A stretch of DNA of 64,000 bases from CAWHNT01 sp963830775 (GCA_963830775.1 CAWHNT010000026.1:62001-126000); one strand, 5' to 3'. Positions 33,511-43,224 are shown, numbered from the stretch's first letter. The notes: a model not told the origin generated them from the sequence alone. Program-made: numbers and translations.

Positions 33511-36500
33511 CTAGCCTGTGTGGGTCTCCGCCTCAAGCAGGCGTCGCACCTCCTGCCGCAGGACACGCAAGTCAAGCGGCTTCTCGAGCACCGGCACACC
33601 GGCCTCGCGGACCACCTCGTTGGTCCCGGCACCCAAGGCATCGCCCGTGATCAGGATCAGGCGGGAGATCAGCTCGGGCCGGCTCTCCCTGACGGCCTCG
33701 ATCAGGGTCGCCCCGTCCGTGTCCGGCATCCGCAGATCGCTCAGCACGAGGTCGATCCCGCCTTGCGCTATCCGGGCCAGGGCCGCCCGCCCGCTGCCCA
33801 CCGCCTCGACCTCGAACCCGTCACGGCTCAGCGTCTCCGCCACGAGCTCGGCGATCTCGCGCTCGTCGTCGACCACCAGCACCCGCCCGCGCCCGGCGGG
33901 CAGGGCCGCCATGGACTCGGCCTTGCCGGCGGCCGCACCGACCGCAGCCGGGACGGTGAGGCGGAACAGGGTGCCGCGGCCCGGGGCGGTGTCGACCTCG
34001 ATCCGCCCGCCATGGGCGGTGATGATCCCGTGGCAGACCGAGAGCCCGACGCCGGTGCCGACACCTTGCGGCTTGGTGGTGAAGAAGGGCTCGAAGATCC
34101 GCTTCCTGACCTCGGGCGGCATGCCGGGGCCATTGTCCTCGACCTCGACCACGACCTCGCCGGCAGCGGCTTGCGCCCGAACCCTGAGCCGGCGCGGCAG
34201 AGCCACGGCCGTCAGCGCCTGCTGCGCGTTGACGACGAGGTTGACCAGCACCTGGTGCAGCTGGTCGGCATCGCCCCACACATCGGGCAGGCCCGGGGCC
34301 ACGTCGAGCGACACCTCGACCCCGGCCGTGCGCAAGCCGTAGCCGGCAAGCTCGAGCGCGCCCTCGATCACCTTCGGCATGGCGACGGGCCCGCGCTGCG
34401 GCGGCTTCTGCCGGGCCATGGCGAGGAAGGTCTTGACGATCCGGGCACAGCGCTCGGCCGCTGCATGCACGCGCTCGGCCCGGCCGCGGGTGACGGCATC
34501 GGGAGCGGTGTCGCGGAGCATCTCGGAATAGCCGGTGACGACCGAGAGCGGGTTGTTGAGCTCGTGGGCGACGCCGGCAAGCAGGGAGCCCAGCGCGGTC
34601 AGCTTCTCGCTCTGGTAGAGGGCCTCGCGCTGCCGGGCGATCATGGTCTCGGCGGCCTTGAGGGCGGAGAGATCGAGGAAAGCCATGACGCAGCAGGATT
34701 GGCCTTCATACTGCATCGTGCGCGCGGTGAGCAGGGCCGGGAACCGGGCACCCCGGGAAGTGCGCACGTCGACCTCGTAGTTCTCGATCGAGCCCGTGGC
34801 GGCGACTGCTGCGAAGATCGCGTCGCGCTCCGCAGGGTTGCCGTAGAGGCGGCTGCGGTCGAAGCTCTCGAGACTGTCGGGCGGCAGCTCGAAGGTGCTG
34901 AAATAGGCGCGGTTGGCGAACATCGCCCGGCGGTCGTGGAGGCGGACCATGATCATCGGGGCCGGGTGGATGTCCGCGATCGCGCGGAAGCGCTGCTCGC
35001 TCGCCTCGAGCTCGGCCAAGGCCCTCTTCTGCTGGCTGATGTCGACGTCGAAGCCACCGATCTGGATGATTCGGCCGGCTCCGTCGCGGACCGGGAAGCG
35101 GATCACCATGGTCCAGCTATAGGCATCGTGGTCGTGGAGGAACTCCTCGTGCCGGGTGGGGAGGCCTGTCTCCAGGATCTCGCGGTCGTAATTCTGGACG
35201 CTGCGGGCTTCGTCGGGGGCCAGCACCTCGGTCGGGTCGCGGCCCAGCATCTCCTCGGCCGGACGGCCGAAGACGCGGGCCATCTCCGGGTTGACCATCA
35301 CGTAGCGGCCATCCAGGCCCTTCAGGTACATCCCCACCGGGGCATGGTCCATGAATGCGGCCAGGCGAGCTTCACTCTCCTTCAAGGCGATCTCCGCCCG
35401 GCGACGTTCGCTAACGTCGCGGCCGACGGCCTGGATCTCGATCAGCTGGCCTTCGGGGCTGAAGATTCCGGTGTCGCTCCACTCCTCGTAGCGCAGCGTG
35501 CCGTCGTCGGCTGGCTCCTCCACCTCGTAGGTGACGGTCGGCTGCTCCGGGGTGATGCGTTTCCAGGCCGCGTGGATGCGGGCCTGTTCTGCGGGCGGGT
35601 AGTGGCGAATATCGTCGAACCCGGCCAACAGGACTTCGCGAGGCAGGCCCCGATAACGGCAATATGCATCGTTGACGAAGGTGAGGGTGCCGTCGGGTCG
35701 TATGCGCAGGACGAATTCCCTCTGGCCCTCGACCACCGCCCGATAGCGCGCTTCATTCTCCCGCAGCGCCGCCTCCGAGCGCTTGGCCAACGTGACATCG
35801 CGACCTACGGCCTGTACCTCCACCAGCCGTCCCTGGTGATCGAAGACGCCGGTATCAGTCCAGAGCTCGAAGCGCTCGCTGCCATCGGCGAGCACGCGGC
35901 GCAGCTCCACGCTGTCGGTGGTATGGTCCGGGCTGATCCGGGCCAGATAATCGAGATGATACCTGCGACCCTCCGCGGTCGTCAGGGCCGGCCCATCGAA
36001 GGCGGGGTCCAGCAGCTGCTCGCGGGTTACGCCCAGATGGCGGCAGTAGGCATCGTTGACGAAGGTGAGCCGGCCTTGCGGGCTGTAGCGGACCACGAAC
36101 TCGGCCTGGGTCTCGACCACCGCCCGGTAGCGGGCCTCGCTCTCGACCAGGCGGAGCTCGGCCTCCTTGCGCTCCGTGATGTCGTGGCCCACGGACTGGA
36201 TCTCCGCGATCCTGCCCTCGGCGTCGAAGATTCCGGTGTCTGTCCACTGCTCCCAACGAACCCCGTCACCGCGCCCGGAGCGTATCTCGATCGTGCGGGT
36301 GGCCAAGGCGGGCGTCAGGCTTGCGATGTGGGCCTCGTAGCGGGCCCGATCCTCAGGGATGATGGAGTCCAGGTCGTTGCGTGCGGGGTCCAGCAACCTC
36401 TCGCGATCCTGGCCCACCTGCCGGCAATAGGCATCGTTGACGAAGGTGAGCGATCCGTCGGGCCGCATGCGCATCACGAACTCGGTCTGCGTCTCGACCA

Positions 36501-39500
36501 CGGCCCGGTAGCGCGCCTCGCTCTCCCTTAAGGCCTCCTCGGCCCGCATCCGCTCGCTGATGTCGCGCTTTACGCCGACGTAGTGACTGGACCGTCCGTC
36601 GTCGTCGCGCAGGGGCGAGATGGTTGTCTCCTGGAACAGGAGGTGGCCGTCCTTGTGCCGGCTCACCATCAGCCCGTGCCAGGTGCCGCCCGCGCGTAAC
36701 GTGCGGTCAATCGCCTCGAAAAAGGCGGAATCATGATGGCTGCTGCGCAGGAGCTCGGCCGGCGTGTGGCCCAGCGCCTCCTCGCGGGTCCAGCCGGTGA
36801 GGCGGGTGAAGGCGGAATTGACGTAGGTCAGGCGGTAGTCGGGCCCGGTCACCTCGACCGAGTCGCCCGCCTGCTCGACGGCGGCTGCCAGTAGCGCGTT
36901 CTCACGTTCGCGCGCCTTCAGGAGGGTTATGTCGCTGTAGGTGGAGACGAGCAGTCCGTCCGGCAGCCGCTCGCGGCGCACAAGGACGGTCCGTCCGTCC
37001 GGGGTTGCCTCCTCAAAGGTGACGCCACCCTGGGCCAGCAGCTCCTGCACCCGGTCCTGCACGGCCCTGGCCAGGTCGGCAGGCTCGATCGAAGGCGAGC
37101 TTGTGCGGAACCGGTGCTCGATGAAAGCCGATAGCGGTGTGCCGGGCTCGGCCAGCGCCCGCGGCAGGTCGTAGAGACGCAGGAACCCGTCATTGACCAG
37201 CACCACCCGTGCCTCGGCGTCGAGGATACTGACACCCTCGGCGATGTTGGCCAGCACGGCCTCCAGCTTTCGGGTCTGGTCGGCCAGCGCCTCGCGCTGC
37301 CGTCGGGCCTCGGTGACGTCGGTCGTGAGCAGCACCCGGCCGCCATCCGGCATCCGGCTCTCGCGCACGCGGACCCAATGCCCGTCCGCGTGCTTGTGCT
37401 CCTGCTCGGCGCGATGCTGCGCGTGCCGTGCCAGGCGGCGCTCGACATAGTCGGGGCCCATGTCGGGGTGGTAGACGGGGCCTCGGGCCAAGCCCTCCCT
37501 GATCCAGTCCTCGAACCGCACGCCCAGGCGCAATGCCTCGCGCAGCGCCTTCGGCAGGTGCTCGGGGTGGCGGCTGTTGTGGAAGACGATCCGGTCCTCG
37601 GCGTCGAAGATGACGAGCCCGTCGGGCAGGCTCTCCGCGGCCGCCAGGAACCGCTGCTCGCTGTGCCGGAGCTGCTCGTCCGCTTCCTTCCTGGCAGTGA
37701 TGTCGGTGGTGAGCAGCACCCGGCCGCCATCGGGCATCCCGTTCTCGCGGATGCGCAGCCACCGGCCGTCCCAGACGCGCTGCTCGTGCTCAATACGGCT
37801 GTCGCGACGGATCGCAAGGCGGTGCTGCGGGAAGCCAGCACCCATCTCGGGATGGTAGATGGGGCCCCTGGCCAGGCCGTCCCGGATCCAATCGTCGAAT
37901 CGCACCCCCAGCTGCAGCGTCTGGCGCAGGCTGGCAACAAGGTGCTCGGGATAGCGGCTGTTGTAGAAGACGAAACGGTCCTCGGCATCGAGGATCGCAA
38001 GTCCGTCTGGCATGCTCTCGGCCGCCGCCAGGAAGCGCTGCTCGCTCTCCATGAGCCTGGCTTCGGCCGTCTTGCGGGGCGTGATGTCGCCGGTGAGCAG
38101 CACCCGGCCGCCGTCGGGCATGCGGCTCTCGCGCACCCGGACCCAGCGGCCATCGATGATGCGGTGCTCGCGCTCGCAGAAGGGCAGGCCACGATCGGCG
38201 ATCCGCCGCTCGAGGTAATCGGGACCCATGTCGGGGTGGTAGATGGGCCCCAGCGCTGCCGCCTCGCGAGCCCAGTCCTCCCAGCGCTTGCCGAGCTCGA
38301 GGGTTGCCCGAAGCGTCGAGGTGAGGTGGTCGGGGTAGCAGCTGTTGTAGAAGACGAGCCGGTCCTCGGCGTCGAAAATGGCGAGCCCGTCGAGCAGGCT
38401 CTCGGCCGCGGCCCTAAAGCGGGTCTCGGTCTCGCGACGTGAGGCGAAGGCCTCTCGGACAGCGTCGACCCATGGGCGCCAGAGGGGTGGGACGACCGGC
38501 GGCATGGCGGGCTCGCCCCGCGCCTCGGCCTGGATCTGCCGGACGAGGGCCAGGGCAGGGCGTACGAAGCCCCGTTGCAGCACGAGTTGGGCCGCGAACA
38601 GCACCAGGAGAAGGGCGCCGATCGCCAGCCCAAAGGGCAGGAAGGCGGGCAGGATGAGGGCGTTCAGCTCGCCGTCGGAGACCGCGTAGAAAAGTGTGAA
38701 GGGAGCGCTCTGCACCCGCTGGGCCGAGAGCCAATAGCCGCTCTCGTGATGCAGGCCCTGGGTCGGGCGCAGGAGCTCGCCCGTCGGCACCTCGCGCAGG
38801 CCCGGAGCCAGCACGTGCTCGAGCAGCTGCACCTGATCGAATTGAGCTGTGTTCAGACCTTGCCCGGCCAGCACCTGGCCCTGGTCGTTGACGATCCAGG
38901 CCCGGCCCGCGGGCCAGCTGAGCTGGCCCAGGTAGTCGCCAAGTGCCGCCAGCCGCAGGTCGGTCCCGACCGTGCCCGCGAACCGGTCGGCGGCATAGAC
39001 GGGGGCGATATGGCTGACCATCCAGCCGGTGCCGGCCGCATCGGCATAGACCCCGGTCCAGAACGGGCTGCGCCCGGGGTTCCGGGCGGGGGTGCCGCCG
39101 GCGAAAACGTCGTAGGTGAGCCAGGTCTGGAGCAGCTCGCGCATGGAGCCGGCCCGGATCGGTGCGGTGAGCTCCGGCAGCGGGGCGAAGGGGAACATGG
39201 TCACGAAGTCGCCACGGGCGGAGAGATAATAGCTCCACTGCAGGTAGGGCGTGACGAGGTGAGCGAGGCGCATAGGCTCGAACAGGTCGAGCGCCATCCT
39301 GATCTCGGCTTCATCCTCCGGCGCCCGGGCGAGCACGGCGGCATCGGCCATCATGTTGCCGAGGCGGGCGATGCGCGGATCGCCGGTGAGGTGGTCCAGG
39401 CCCAGGCCGTCCCGGACGCCATCGGGACCCGGAGCCGGCACAGGCTGCAGCAGCTGGCGCCAGGGCTGGGCATCCGTGGGCTCGGCACCGGTGAGCCGGT

Positions 39501-39915
39501 CCTCGGCCGCGTGGCGGAGGGTCAGGACGTGGTCGCGCAGCGGCTTGAAGGCACCGTCCAGGGCCAGGCGCTGCTCGCGGGCGAGCTGGTCCAGCCGCTC
39601 GAGCTGCACCTCGCGCTGAGTTTCGAACTGCTGCAGCCCAAGGCCGACCAGAAGGGCCAGGAGCGGGATCGCGGCCAGCGTCAGCAGCAGCGCGTAGCGC
39701 TGCACCAGCGAGCGGGCTTGGCGGGCGGCCATCGCATACGGCTCCACCGCCGGCGCTGACCCGCCTGCGGACATCGCGGCGGCGGCCGGATGCGCCATGC
39801 TGATGGCACCCTGCGAAGCGTCAAGGCTGAGGTGACGGGCAGCGTTGACACGGCTTCGTTTCCGCCCCGTGCCGAACGCCGCCCATCCTGTTTCAATTGT
39901 GTCGTCCAGGGTCAT
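33511..39915 (-). CDS. Giant membrane hybrid histidine kinase with about ten PAS domains
   Basis: A 2134-residue protein. Helices at about 74-94 and 418-445 bracket a periplasmic sensor of about 320 residues. Then come about ten PAS units (start near residues 505, 625, 758, 888, 1008, 1138, 1265, 1388, 1517, 1642). The first three share DGLAIFDAEDRLVFYNS-type cores; numbers 6-8 share TLTFVNDAYCR. HisKA follows with the phospho-His in LLAGVAHELNNPLSVVTGYS (about 1780), then HATPase (VEDNGPGMPPEV, GVGLSVCHGII) and a C-terminal receiver (VLVVDDERE, LVLSDLRMPDTDG). The ATG overlaps the stop of the upstream DUF1127 gene (ATGA). The internal similarity of PAS units points to repeated intragenic duplication. 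Ligands cannot be read. Confidence 0.92.
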   Translation of the reverse strand: MTLDDTIETGWAAFGTGRKRSRVNAARHLSLDASQGAISMAHPAAAAMSAGGSAPAVEPYAMAARQARSLVQRYALLLTLAAIPLLALLVGLGLQQFETQREVQLERLDQLAREQRLALDGAFKPLRDHVLTLRHAAEDRLTGAEPTDAQPWRQLLQPVPAPGPDGVRDGLGLDHLTGDPRIARLGNMMADAAVLARAPEDEAEIRMALDLFEPMRLAHLVTPYLQWSYYLSARGDFVTMFPFAPLPELTAPIRAGSMRELLQTWLTYDVFAGGTPARNPGRSPFWTGVYADAAGTGWMVSHIAPVYAADRFAGTVGTDLRLAALGDYLGQLSWPAGRAWIVNDQGQVLAGQGLNTAQFDQVQLLEHVLAPGLREVPTGELLRPTQGLHHESGYWLSAQRVQSAPFTLFYAVSDGELNALILPAFLPFGLAIGALLLVLFAAQLVLQRGFVRPALALVRQIQAEARGEPAMPPVVPPLWRPWVDAVREAFASRRETETRFRAAAESLLDGLAIFDAEDRLVFYNSCYPDHLTSTLRATLELGKRWEDWAREAAALGPIYHPDMGPDYLERRIADRGLPFCEREHRIIDGRWVRVRESRMPDGGRVLLTGDITPRKTAEARLMESEQRFLAAAESMPDGLAILDAEDRFVFYNSRYPEHLVASLRQTLQLGVRFDDWIRDGLARGPIYHPEMGAGFPQHRLAIRRDSRIEHEQRVWDGRWLRIRENGMPDGGRVLLTTDITARKEADEQLRHSEQRFLAAAESLPDGLVIFDAEDRIVFHNSRHPEHLPKALREALRLGVRFEDWIREGLARGPVYHPDMGPDYVERRLARHAQHRAEQEHKHADGHWVRVRESRMPDGGRVLLTTDVTEARRQREALADQTRKLEAVLANIAEGVSILDAEARVVLVNDGFLRLYDLPRALAEPGTPLSAFIEHRFRTSSPSIEPADLARAVQDRVQELLAQGGVTFEEATPDGRTVLVRRERLPDGLLVSTYSDITLLKARERENALLAAAVEQAGDSVEVTGPDYRLTYVNSAFTRLTGWTREEALGHTPAELLRSSHHDSAFFEAIDRTLRAGGTWHGLMVSRHKDGHLLFQETTISPLRDDDGRSSHYVGVKRDISERMRAEEALRESEARYRAVVETQTEFVMRMRPDGSLTFVNDAYCRQVGQDRERLLDPARNDLDSIIPEDRARYEAHIASLTPALATRTIEIRSGRGDGVRWEQWTDTGIFDAEGRIAEIQSVGHDITERKEAELRLVESEARYRAVVETQAEFVVRYSPQGRLTFVNDAYCRHLGVTREQLLDPAFDGPALTTAEGRRYHLDYLARISPDHTTDSVELRRVLADGSERFELWTDTGVFDHQGRLVEVQAVGRDVTLAKRSEAALRENEARYRAVVEGQREFVLRIRPDGTLTFVNDAYCRYRGLPREVLLAGFDDIRHYPPAEQARIHAAWKRITPEQPTVTYEVEEPADDGTLRYEEWSDTGIFSPEGQLIEIQAVGRDVSERRRAEIALKESEARLAAFMDHAPVGMYLKGLDGRYVMVNPEMARVFGRPAEEMLGRDPTEVLAPDEARSVQNYDREILETGLPTRHEEFLHDHDAYSWTMVIRFPVRDGAGRIIQIGGFDVDISQQKRALAELEASEQRFRAIADIHPAPMIMVRLHDRRAMFANRAYFSTFELPPDSLESFDRSRLYGNPAERDAIFAAVAATGSIENYEVDVRTSRGARFPALLTARTMQYEGQSCCVMAFLDLSALKAAETMIARQREALYQSEKLTALGSLLAGVAHELNNPLSVVTGYSEMLRDTAPDAVTRGRAERVHAAAERCARIVKTFLAMARQKPPQRGPVAMPKVIEGALELAGYGLRTAGVEVSLDVAPGLPDVWGDADQLHQVLVNLVVNAQQALTAVALPRRLRVRAQAAAGEVVVEVEDNGPGMPPEVRKRIFEPFFTTKPQGVGTGVGLSVCHGIITAHGGRIEVDTAPGRGTLFRLTVPAAVGAAAGKAESMAALPAGRGRVLVVDDEREIAELVAETLSRDGFEVEAVGSGRAALARIAQGGIDLVLSDLRMPDTDGATLIEAVRESRPELISRLILITGDALGAGTNEVVREAGVPVLEKPLDLRVLRQEVRRLLEAETHTG

Positions 39916-40091
39916 GCCTGCCAGAAGGGCTTGCCGGCTTCGACCATGGCGGTCATCTGGCTCACCCCGATGTCGCGCAGCTGGTAGGCGCTGAGCCGGG
40001 TCAGCTCGACCCGGCTGCGCCGCCGCTCACGCCACAGGTCGACCGTCTGGGCCATCCGGCGCAGTCCGGTCGCGATCCCCTTGCTCTGCAT
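39912..40091 (-). CDS. DUF1127 small arginine-rich protein
   Basis: A 59-residue basic protein beginning MQSKGIATGLRRMAQTVDLW with the DUF1127 core TRLSAYQLRDIGVSQ, ending GKPFWQA. AGGAG lies about eight bases before the ATG. Members are common in Alphaproteobacteria; some bind RNA or regulators and affect phosphate, carbon or stress responses. Its TGA overlaps the ATG of the ten-PAS kinase, so the two are translationally coupled. DUF1127 genes are usually solitary, so the coupling suggests a role in the same signalling unit. Confidence 0.85.
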   Translation of the reverse strand: MQSKGIATGLRRMAQTVDLWRERRRSRVELTRLSAYQLRDIGVSQMTAMVEAGKPFWQA

Positions 40092-40348
40092 CGCGTCATC
40101 TCCTCATTCTGGGCCGCTCCAGTGCGGCCGATGAGGCGGAGGATGCGGCCGCCGGGTTTCGCTTTCTTGTTCCAGGCGAGGGGGTTTGTTTCAGCTGTGG
40201 CGTCGGCTGGCCTCCCGGACCCATCGAAGAGCCACGCGGCCCCGCTATATCAGTCAGGGACGGAGCTCGTGCGAGCAGAAGCAGCACATTGGAGCGGAGT
40301 CAACCCGATGAGACCTGTCCAGAACCATGTCACGGGCGGCCGCTGAGC

Positions 40349-40978
40349 ATGTCGCACCCGGCGCTTCTGCTCGCTTTATGCGGGATCACCTTCTTCCAGG
40401 GCAATGTCAGCATGGGCTACCAGCTGGTCGGCTCACGGCTGCTTTACCCTTACTTCGGTTCGACAGTCTATGTCTGGGCGCTGCTGATCTCGACCTTCCT
40501 TTTGAGCTTCAGCCTCGGCTCGTTCCTGGGCGGCCATGCCTCGCGGATCGGTGCCGGTCCGGCGCGACGACGGCTGCTGCTCGGCCTCTCGCTCGCCGGC
40601 ATCGCAGGGTTCTTCGTCACCGCCGCCTTCGGTCGCCGCCTCCTCGAGGCGCTCGACCCCTCGCGCGAGCAGGCCACGTTAAACCTGACGCTCGCCTGCG
40701 GTGCCTTGTTCCTGGTGCCGATCTGCGCCGTCTCGGCCCTTTCGCCGATGCTGGCCGATCTCGCCTCGCGCCTCGGCCGCGCCACTGGCCCGGCATCAGG
40801 CTTGGTCTACGGCATCAGCACGGCCGGCAACATCACCGGCATCCTGCTCACGGTGTTCATCCTGATCCCGAGCTTCGCTGTCTCGTCGATCCTCTACATG
40901 TGGCTGGCCGCAGCCATGCTGCTCTATGCTCTGTTCTACCTCCTCGACGGGCGCCTTTCCCATGCGAGGGCATCATGA
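40349..40978 (+). CDS. Spermidine-synthase-like membrane domain protein
   Basis: A 209-residue membrane protein with about six helices. It matches the N-terminal membrane half of fused MFS/spermidine-synthase-like proteins: GYQLVGSRLLYPYFGSTVYV, LLSFSLGSFLGGHASRIGAG, GPASGLVYGISTAGNITGIL. The catalytic half is absent from this gene and encoded next, overlapping by four bases (ATGATG junction). The ATG at 40349 is chosen because it leads directly into the first helix; a frame to 40289 adds polar residues. Function of such membrane halves is unknown; a channel or scaffold for the synthase-like domain is a guess. Confidence 0.8.
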   Translation: MSHPALLLALCGITFFQGNVSMGYQLVGSRLLYPYFGSTVYVWALLISTFLLSFSLGSFLGGHASRIGAGPARRRLLLGLSLAGIAGFFVTAAFGRRLLEALDPSREQATLNLTLACGALFLVPICAVSALSPMLADLASRLGRATGPASGLVYGISTAGNITGILLTVFILIPSFAVSSILYMWLAAAMLLYALFYLLDGRLSHARAS

Positions 40979-41907
40979 TGGCGCCCGCGCTGAGCCGGCG
41001 GCACGTGTTGGCAGCTGCAGGCGCAGGGCTCATCAGTCCCCGGGCAGCGGAAGCCCAGCAGCTCGAGTTCAACTCCGCCTACAATTTCGTCTTCATCGAG
41101 CGCTCGGGCAGCCTCGTCACCTTCAAATACGCCGTGAACGGCAGCCGGATGTCCTCGCTCGACCTCGCCAATCCGCCTTACCAAGTCGTGCCCTACACGG
41201 CCTACTACTACGCGGCCGACCTCGTGCGCCGGAACCCGCGCCAAGTGCTGATGGCGGGATTGGGTGCCGGCGGCTTCAACCGCTTGTTCAACCTCGTCTA
41301 CCCCGCGTCCCGGCTCGTCACGGTCGAGATCGACCCCATGATCCGCGACTTGGCCCAACAGCATGCGGGCTTCACGACCGGCCCCAACAACGAGGTGGCG
41401 ATCGAAGATGCGCGCATCTTCCTCCGCCGCTCGCGCGAGACCTATGACTGGATAATCCTCGACGCTTTCGATCGCGAGGCCCAGATCCCCGTCCACCTGA
41501 CCACGCAGGAGTTCTTTGCGACGGCCGCCCTGCGCCTGGCCGAGGACGGCGTGATGCTGACCAACCTGCATCAGGGCACGCGCTTCTTCGCCAGCGAGGT
41601 CCTCACCATCCGTGCGGTGTTCCCCGAGGTGGTCCTGCTCCCGGTCAGGACTCGCGGCAACGTCATCCTCATGGCCGCGAAGACACCGGCACCCATCGCC
41701 TCCCGCCTCCAGCAGCTCACCGCCGAGGAGCAGGCCCGCTACCGCAGCTACGGCGTCGACATGGCAGCAATCGCGGCCGACATGGTCCCGGAGGCCGACT
41801 ACCTGCCCGTCCTGCAGGAGCACGGGATGGTCCTGACCGACGACTTCGCCCCGGTAGAGAGCCTCGACCAGCGTCCCATCCCGCCCATCAACCCCGGCGG
41901 CCTGTAG
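40975..41907 (+). CDS. Spermidine-synthase-like protein with twin-arginine signal
   Basis: A 310-residue protein. It opens with a Tat signal (LSRRHVLAAAGAGLISPRAA, cleavage likely after AEA). The rest has the SAM-dependent Rossmann fold of polyamine aminopropyltransferases: VLMAGLGAGGFNRLFNLVYP, VTVEIDPMIRDLAQ, VAIEDARIFLRRS, DWIILDAFDREAQIPVHLTT, DDFAPVESL. The fold is usually cytoplasmic because it needs an SAM-type cofactor, so export would be very unusual. An alternative is that the Tat-like segment is only a membrane anchor tucked next to the partner protein. It forms a two-gene unit with the membrane half upstream. Confidence 0.8.
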   Translation: MMAPALSRRHVLAAAGAGLISPRAAEAQQLEFNSAYNFVFIERSGSLVTFKYAVNGSRMSSLDLANPPYQVVPYTAYYYAADLVRRNPRQVLMAGLGAGGFNRLFNLVYPASRLVTVEIDPMIRDLAQQHAGFTTGPNNEVAIEDARIFLRRSRETYDWIILDAFDREAQIPVHLTTQEFFATAALRLAEDGVMLTNLHQGTRFFASEVLTIRAVFPEVVLLPVRTRGNVILMAAKTPAPIASRLQQLTAEEQARYRSYGVDMAAIAADMVPEADYLPVLQEHGMVLTDDFAPVESLDQRPIPPINPGGL

Positions 41908-41931
41908 CCGACCTCGCAAGCGCCCACGCGC

Positions 41932-43224
41932 TCAACTCTCCCTGAGCCCTCGCCTGAAGGCATCCTTGAGCGGCTGGGTGAGGTAGCTGAGGAAGGTTCG
42001 CTGGGCGGTGACGATCAGGGCCTCGGCCGGCATGCCGGGGGCGAGGGTGATGCCCTTGGGGAGGGCTGCGGCGGGGACGGCGATGCGGGCCTTGTAGTAG
42101 GGCTCGCCGGTCTTGGGGTCGGTGAGGCGGTCGGCCGAGACCTCGCGGACCTGGCCCTCGATCCGGGGCAGGTTGCGGCTCTTGTAGGCCAGGAGGTGGA
42201 CCTGGGCCGGGAGGCCGGCATGGACCTCGTCGATGTCCATCGGCGCCACGCGGGCTTCCAGCACCAGGGTGTCGTCCTGGGGGACGAGGTCCAGGAGCGG
42301 GTCGCCGGCACCGACCACGCCGCCCGGGGTCTTGAGCTTGAGGTCGACCACGGTGCCGGCGACCGGGGCGGTGATGGTGATCCGGGCCAGCTTGTCGGCG
42401 GCGGCGGCCAGCTTCTGCTGCACTTGCGCGAGGTCGCGGCGGGTGGTGGCGAGCTCGTTCGCCACCGTCTCGGCCCGCTCGCTGCGGAGCGCGGTGATCT
42501 GCTGCTGCGCCTCGCCGATGGCCTGCCGGGCGCCGGCCACCGCGGACTGGGCGGTGCCGCGCAGGCCCTCGATCTGGGCCCGGCTGCGCTCCAGGGCCAG
42601 AAGGCGCGGCTTGCGCTCGAGGCCCTTCTGCAGGAGGCCCTTGACGGTCGCGATCTCCTCCTTGACCAGCACGAGCTGGCTCTCGGCACTGCGGATCTCG
42701 GCCTTGTGGCCGGTGATCTGGGCCTCGCTCTGCCGGATGCGCTCGCGCAGGACCGCCTCCTGGTCGGCCAGCGACCGGGCCCGGCTGGTGAACCGTTCCA
42801 CCTCGCCCTGGAGCAGGCGGGCCGTGTCCGGATCGGCCCTGGCCGCCAGGAGTGCCTCGGGGAAGCGGACCTCGGCTGCCCCGGCCTGCTCGGCCGTGAG
42901 CCTGGTCTCGGCCGCGGTCAGCGCCCGCCAGTCGGCGAGGAGGGCCGCGTGCTCGGCTTCGGTGCGGGTGGGGTCGAGCTCGACCAGGGGCTGGCCGGCT
43001 GCGACCCGCTCGCCGTCGCGGACCAGGACGCGGTGGACGATGCCGCCTTCCAGGTGCTGGATCGTCTTGCGGCTGCCGTCGGGGACGATGATGGCGGGGG
43101 CCACGGCGGCACCGGCCAAGGGTGCCGTGGCGGCCCAGCTGCCGAAGCCGGCGAAGAAGGCCAGTGCCACCGCGGTGCCGGCGAGGAGCGGGCGGCGGAG
43201 CGAGGTCGTGGGCGTGTGGTGCAT
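41932..43224 (-). CDS. Type I secretion membrane fusion protein (HlyD/PrtE family)
   Basis: A 430-residue adaptor. One N-terminal helix (about 12-32, LAGTAVALAFFAGFGSWAAT) is followed by the family motif VLVRDGERVAAGQPLVELDP. A long coiled-coil hairpin (about 100-275) leads to a beta-barrel region with APVAGTVVDLKLKTPGGVVG, and the typical C-terminus PGMPAEALIVTAQRTFLSYL. It bridges the inner-membrane ABC protein to an outer-membrane TolC-type channel, which is not encoded here. The ABC gene lies 12 bases upstream in the same direction. Confidence 0.92.
   Translation of the reverse strand: MHHTPTTSLRRPLLAGTAVALAFFAGFGSWAATAPLAGAAVAPAIIVPDGSRKTIQHLEGGIVHRVLVRDGERVAAGQPLVELDPTRTEAEHAALLADWRALTAAETRLTAEQAGAAEVRFPEALLAARADPDTARLLQGEVERFTSRARSLADQEAVLRERIRQSEAQITGHKAEIRSAESQLVLVKEEIATVKGLLQKGLERKPRLLALERSRAQIEGLRGTAQSAVAGARQAIGEAQQQITALRSERAETVANELATTRRDLAQVQQKLAAAADKLARITITAPVAGTVVDLKLKTPGGVVGAGDPLLDLVPQDDTLVLEARVAPMDIDEVHAGLPAQVHLLAYKSRNLPRIEGQVREVSADRLTDPKTGEPYYKARIAVPAAALPKGITLAPGMPAEALIVTAQRTFLSYLTQPLKDAFRRGLRES

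Noticed and set aside
31022..33514. An 830-codon open frame covering the FAD oxidase antisense frame, PhnX and the regulator antisense
   Set aside because: Only the PhnX part has family similarity. The frame runs on because one extra base at about 32742 hides the normal stop; the rest is antisense to a clear response regulator and out of frame with the FAD oxidase.
33502..36531. A 1009-codon plus-strand open frame opposite the giant kinase
   Set aside because: High-GC codon bias makes long antisense frames; the minus-strand kinase has unmistakable HisKA, HATPase, PAS and receiver motifs, and the plus-strand translation has none.
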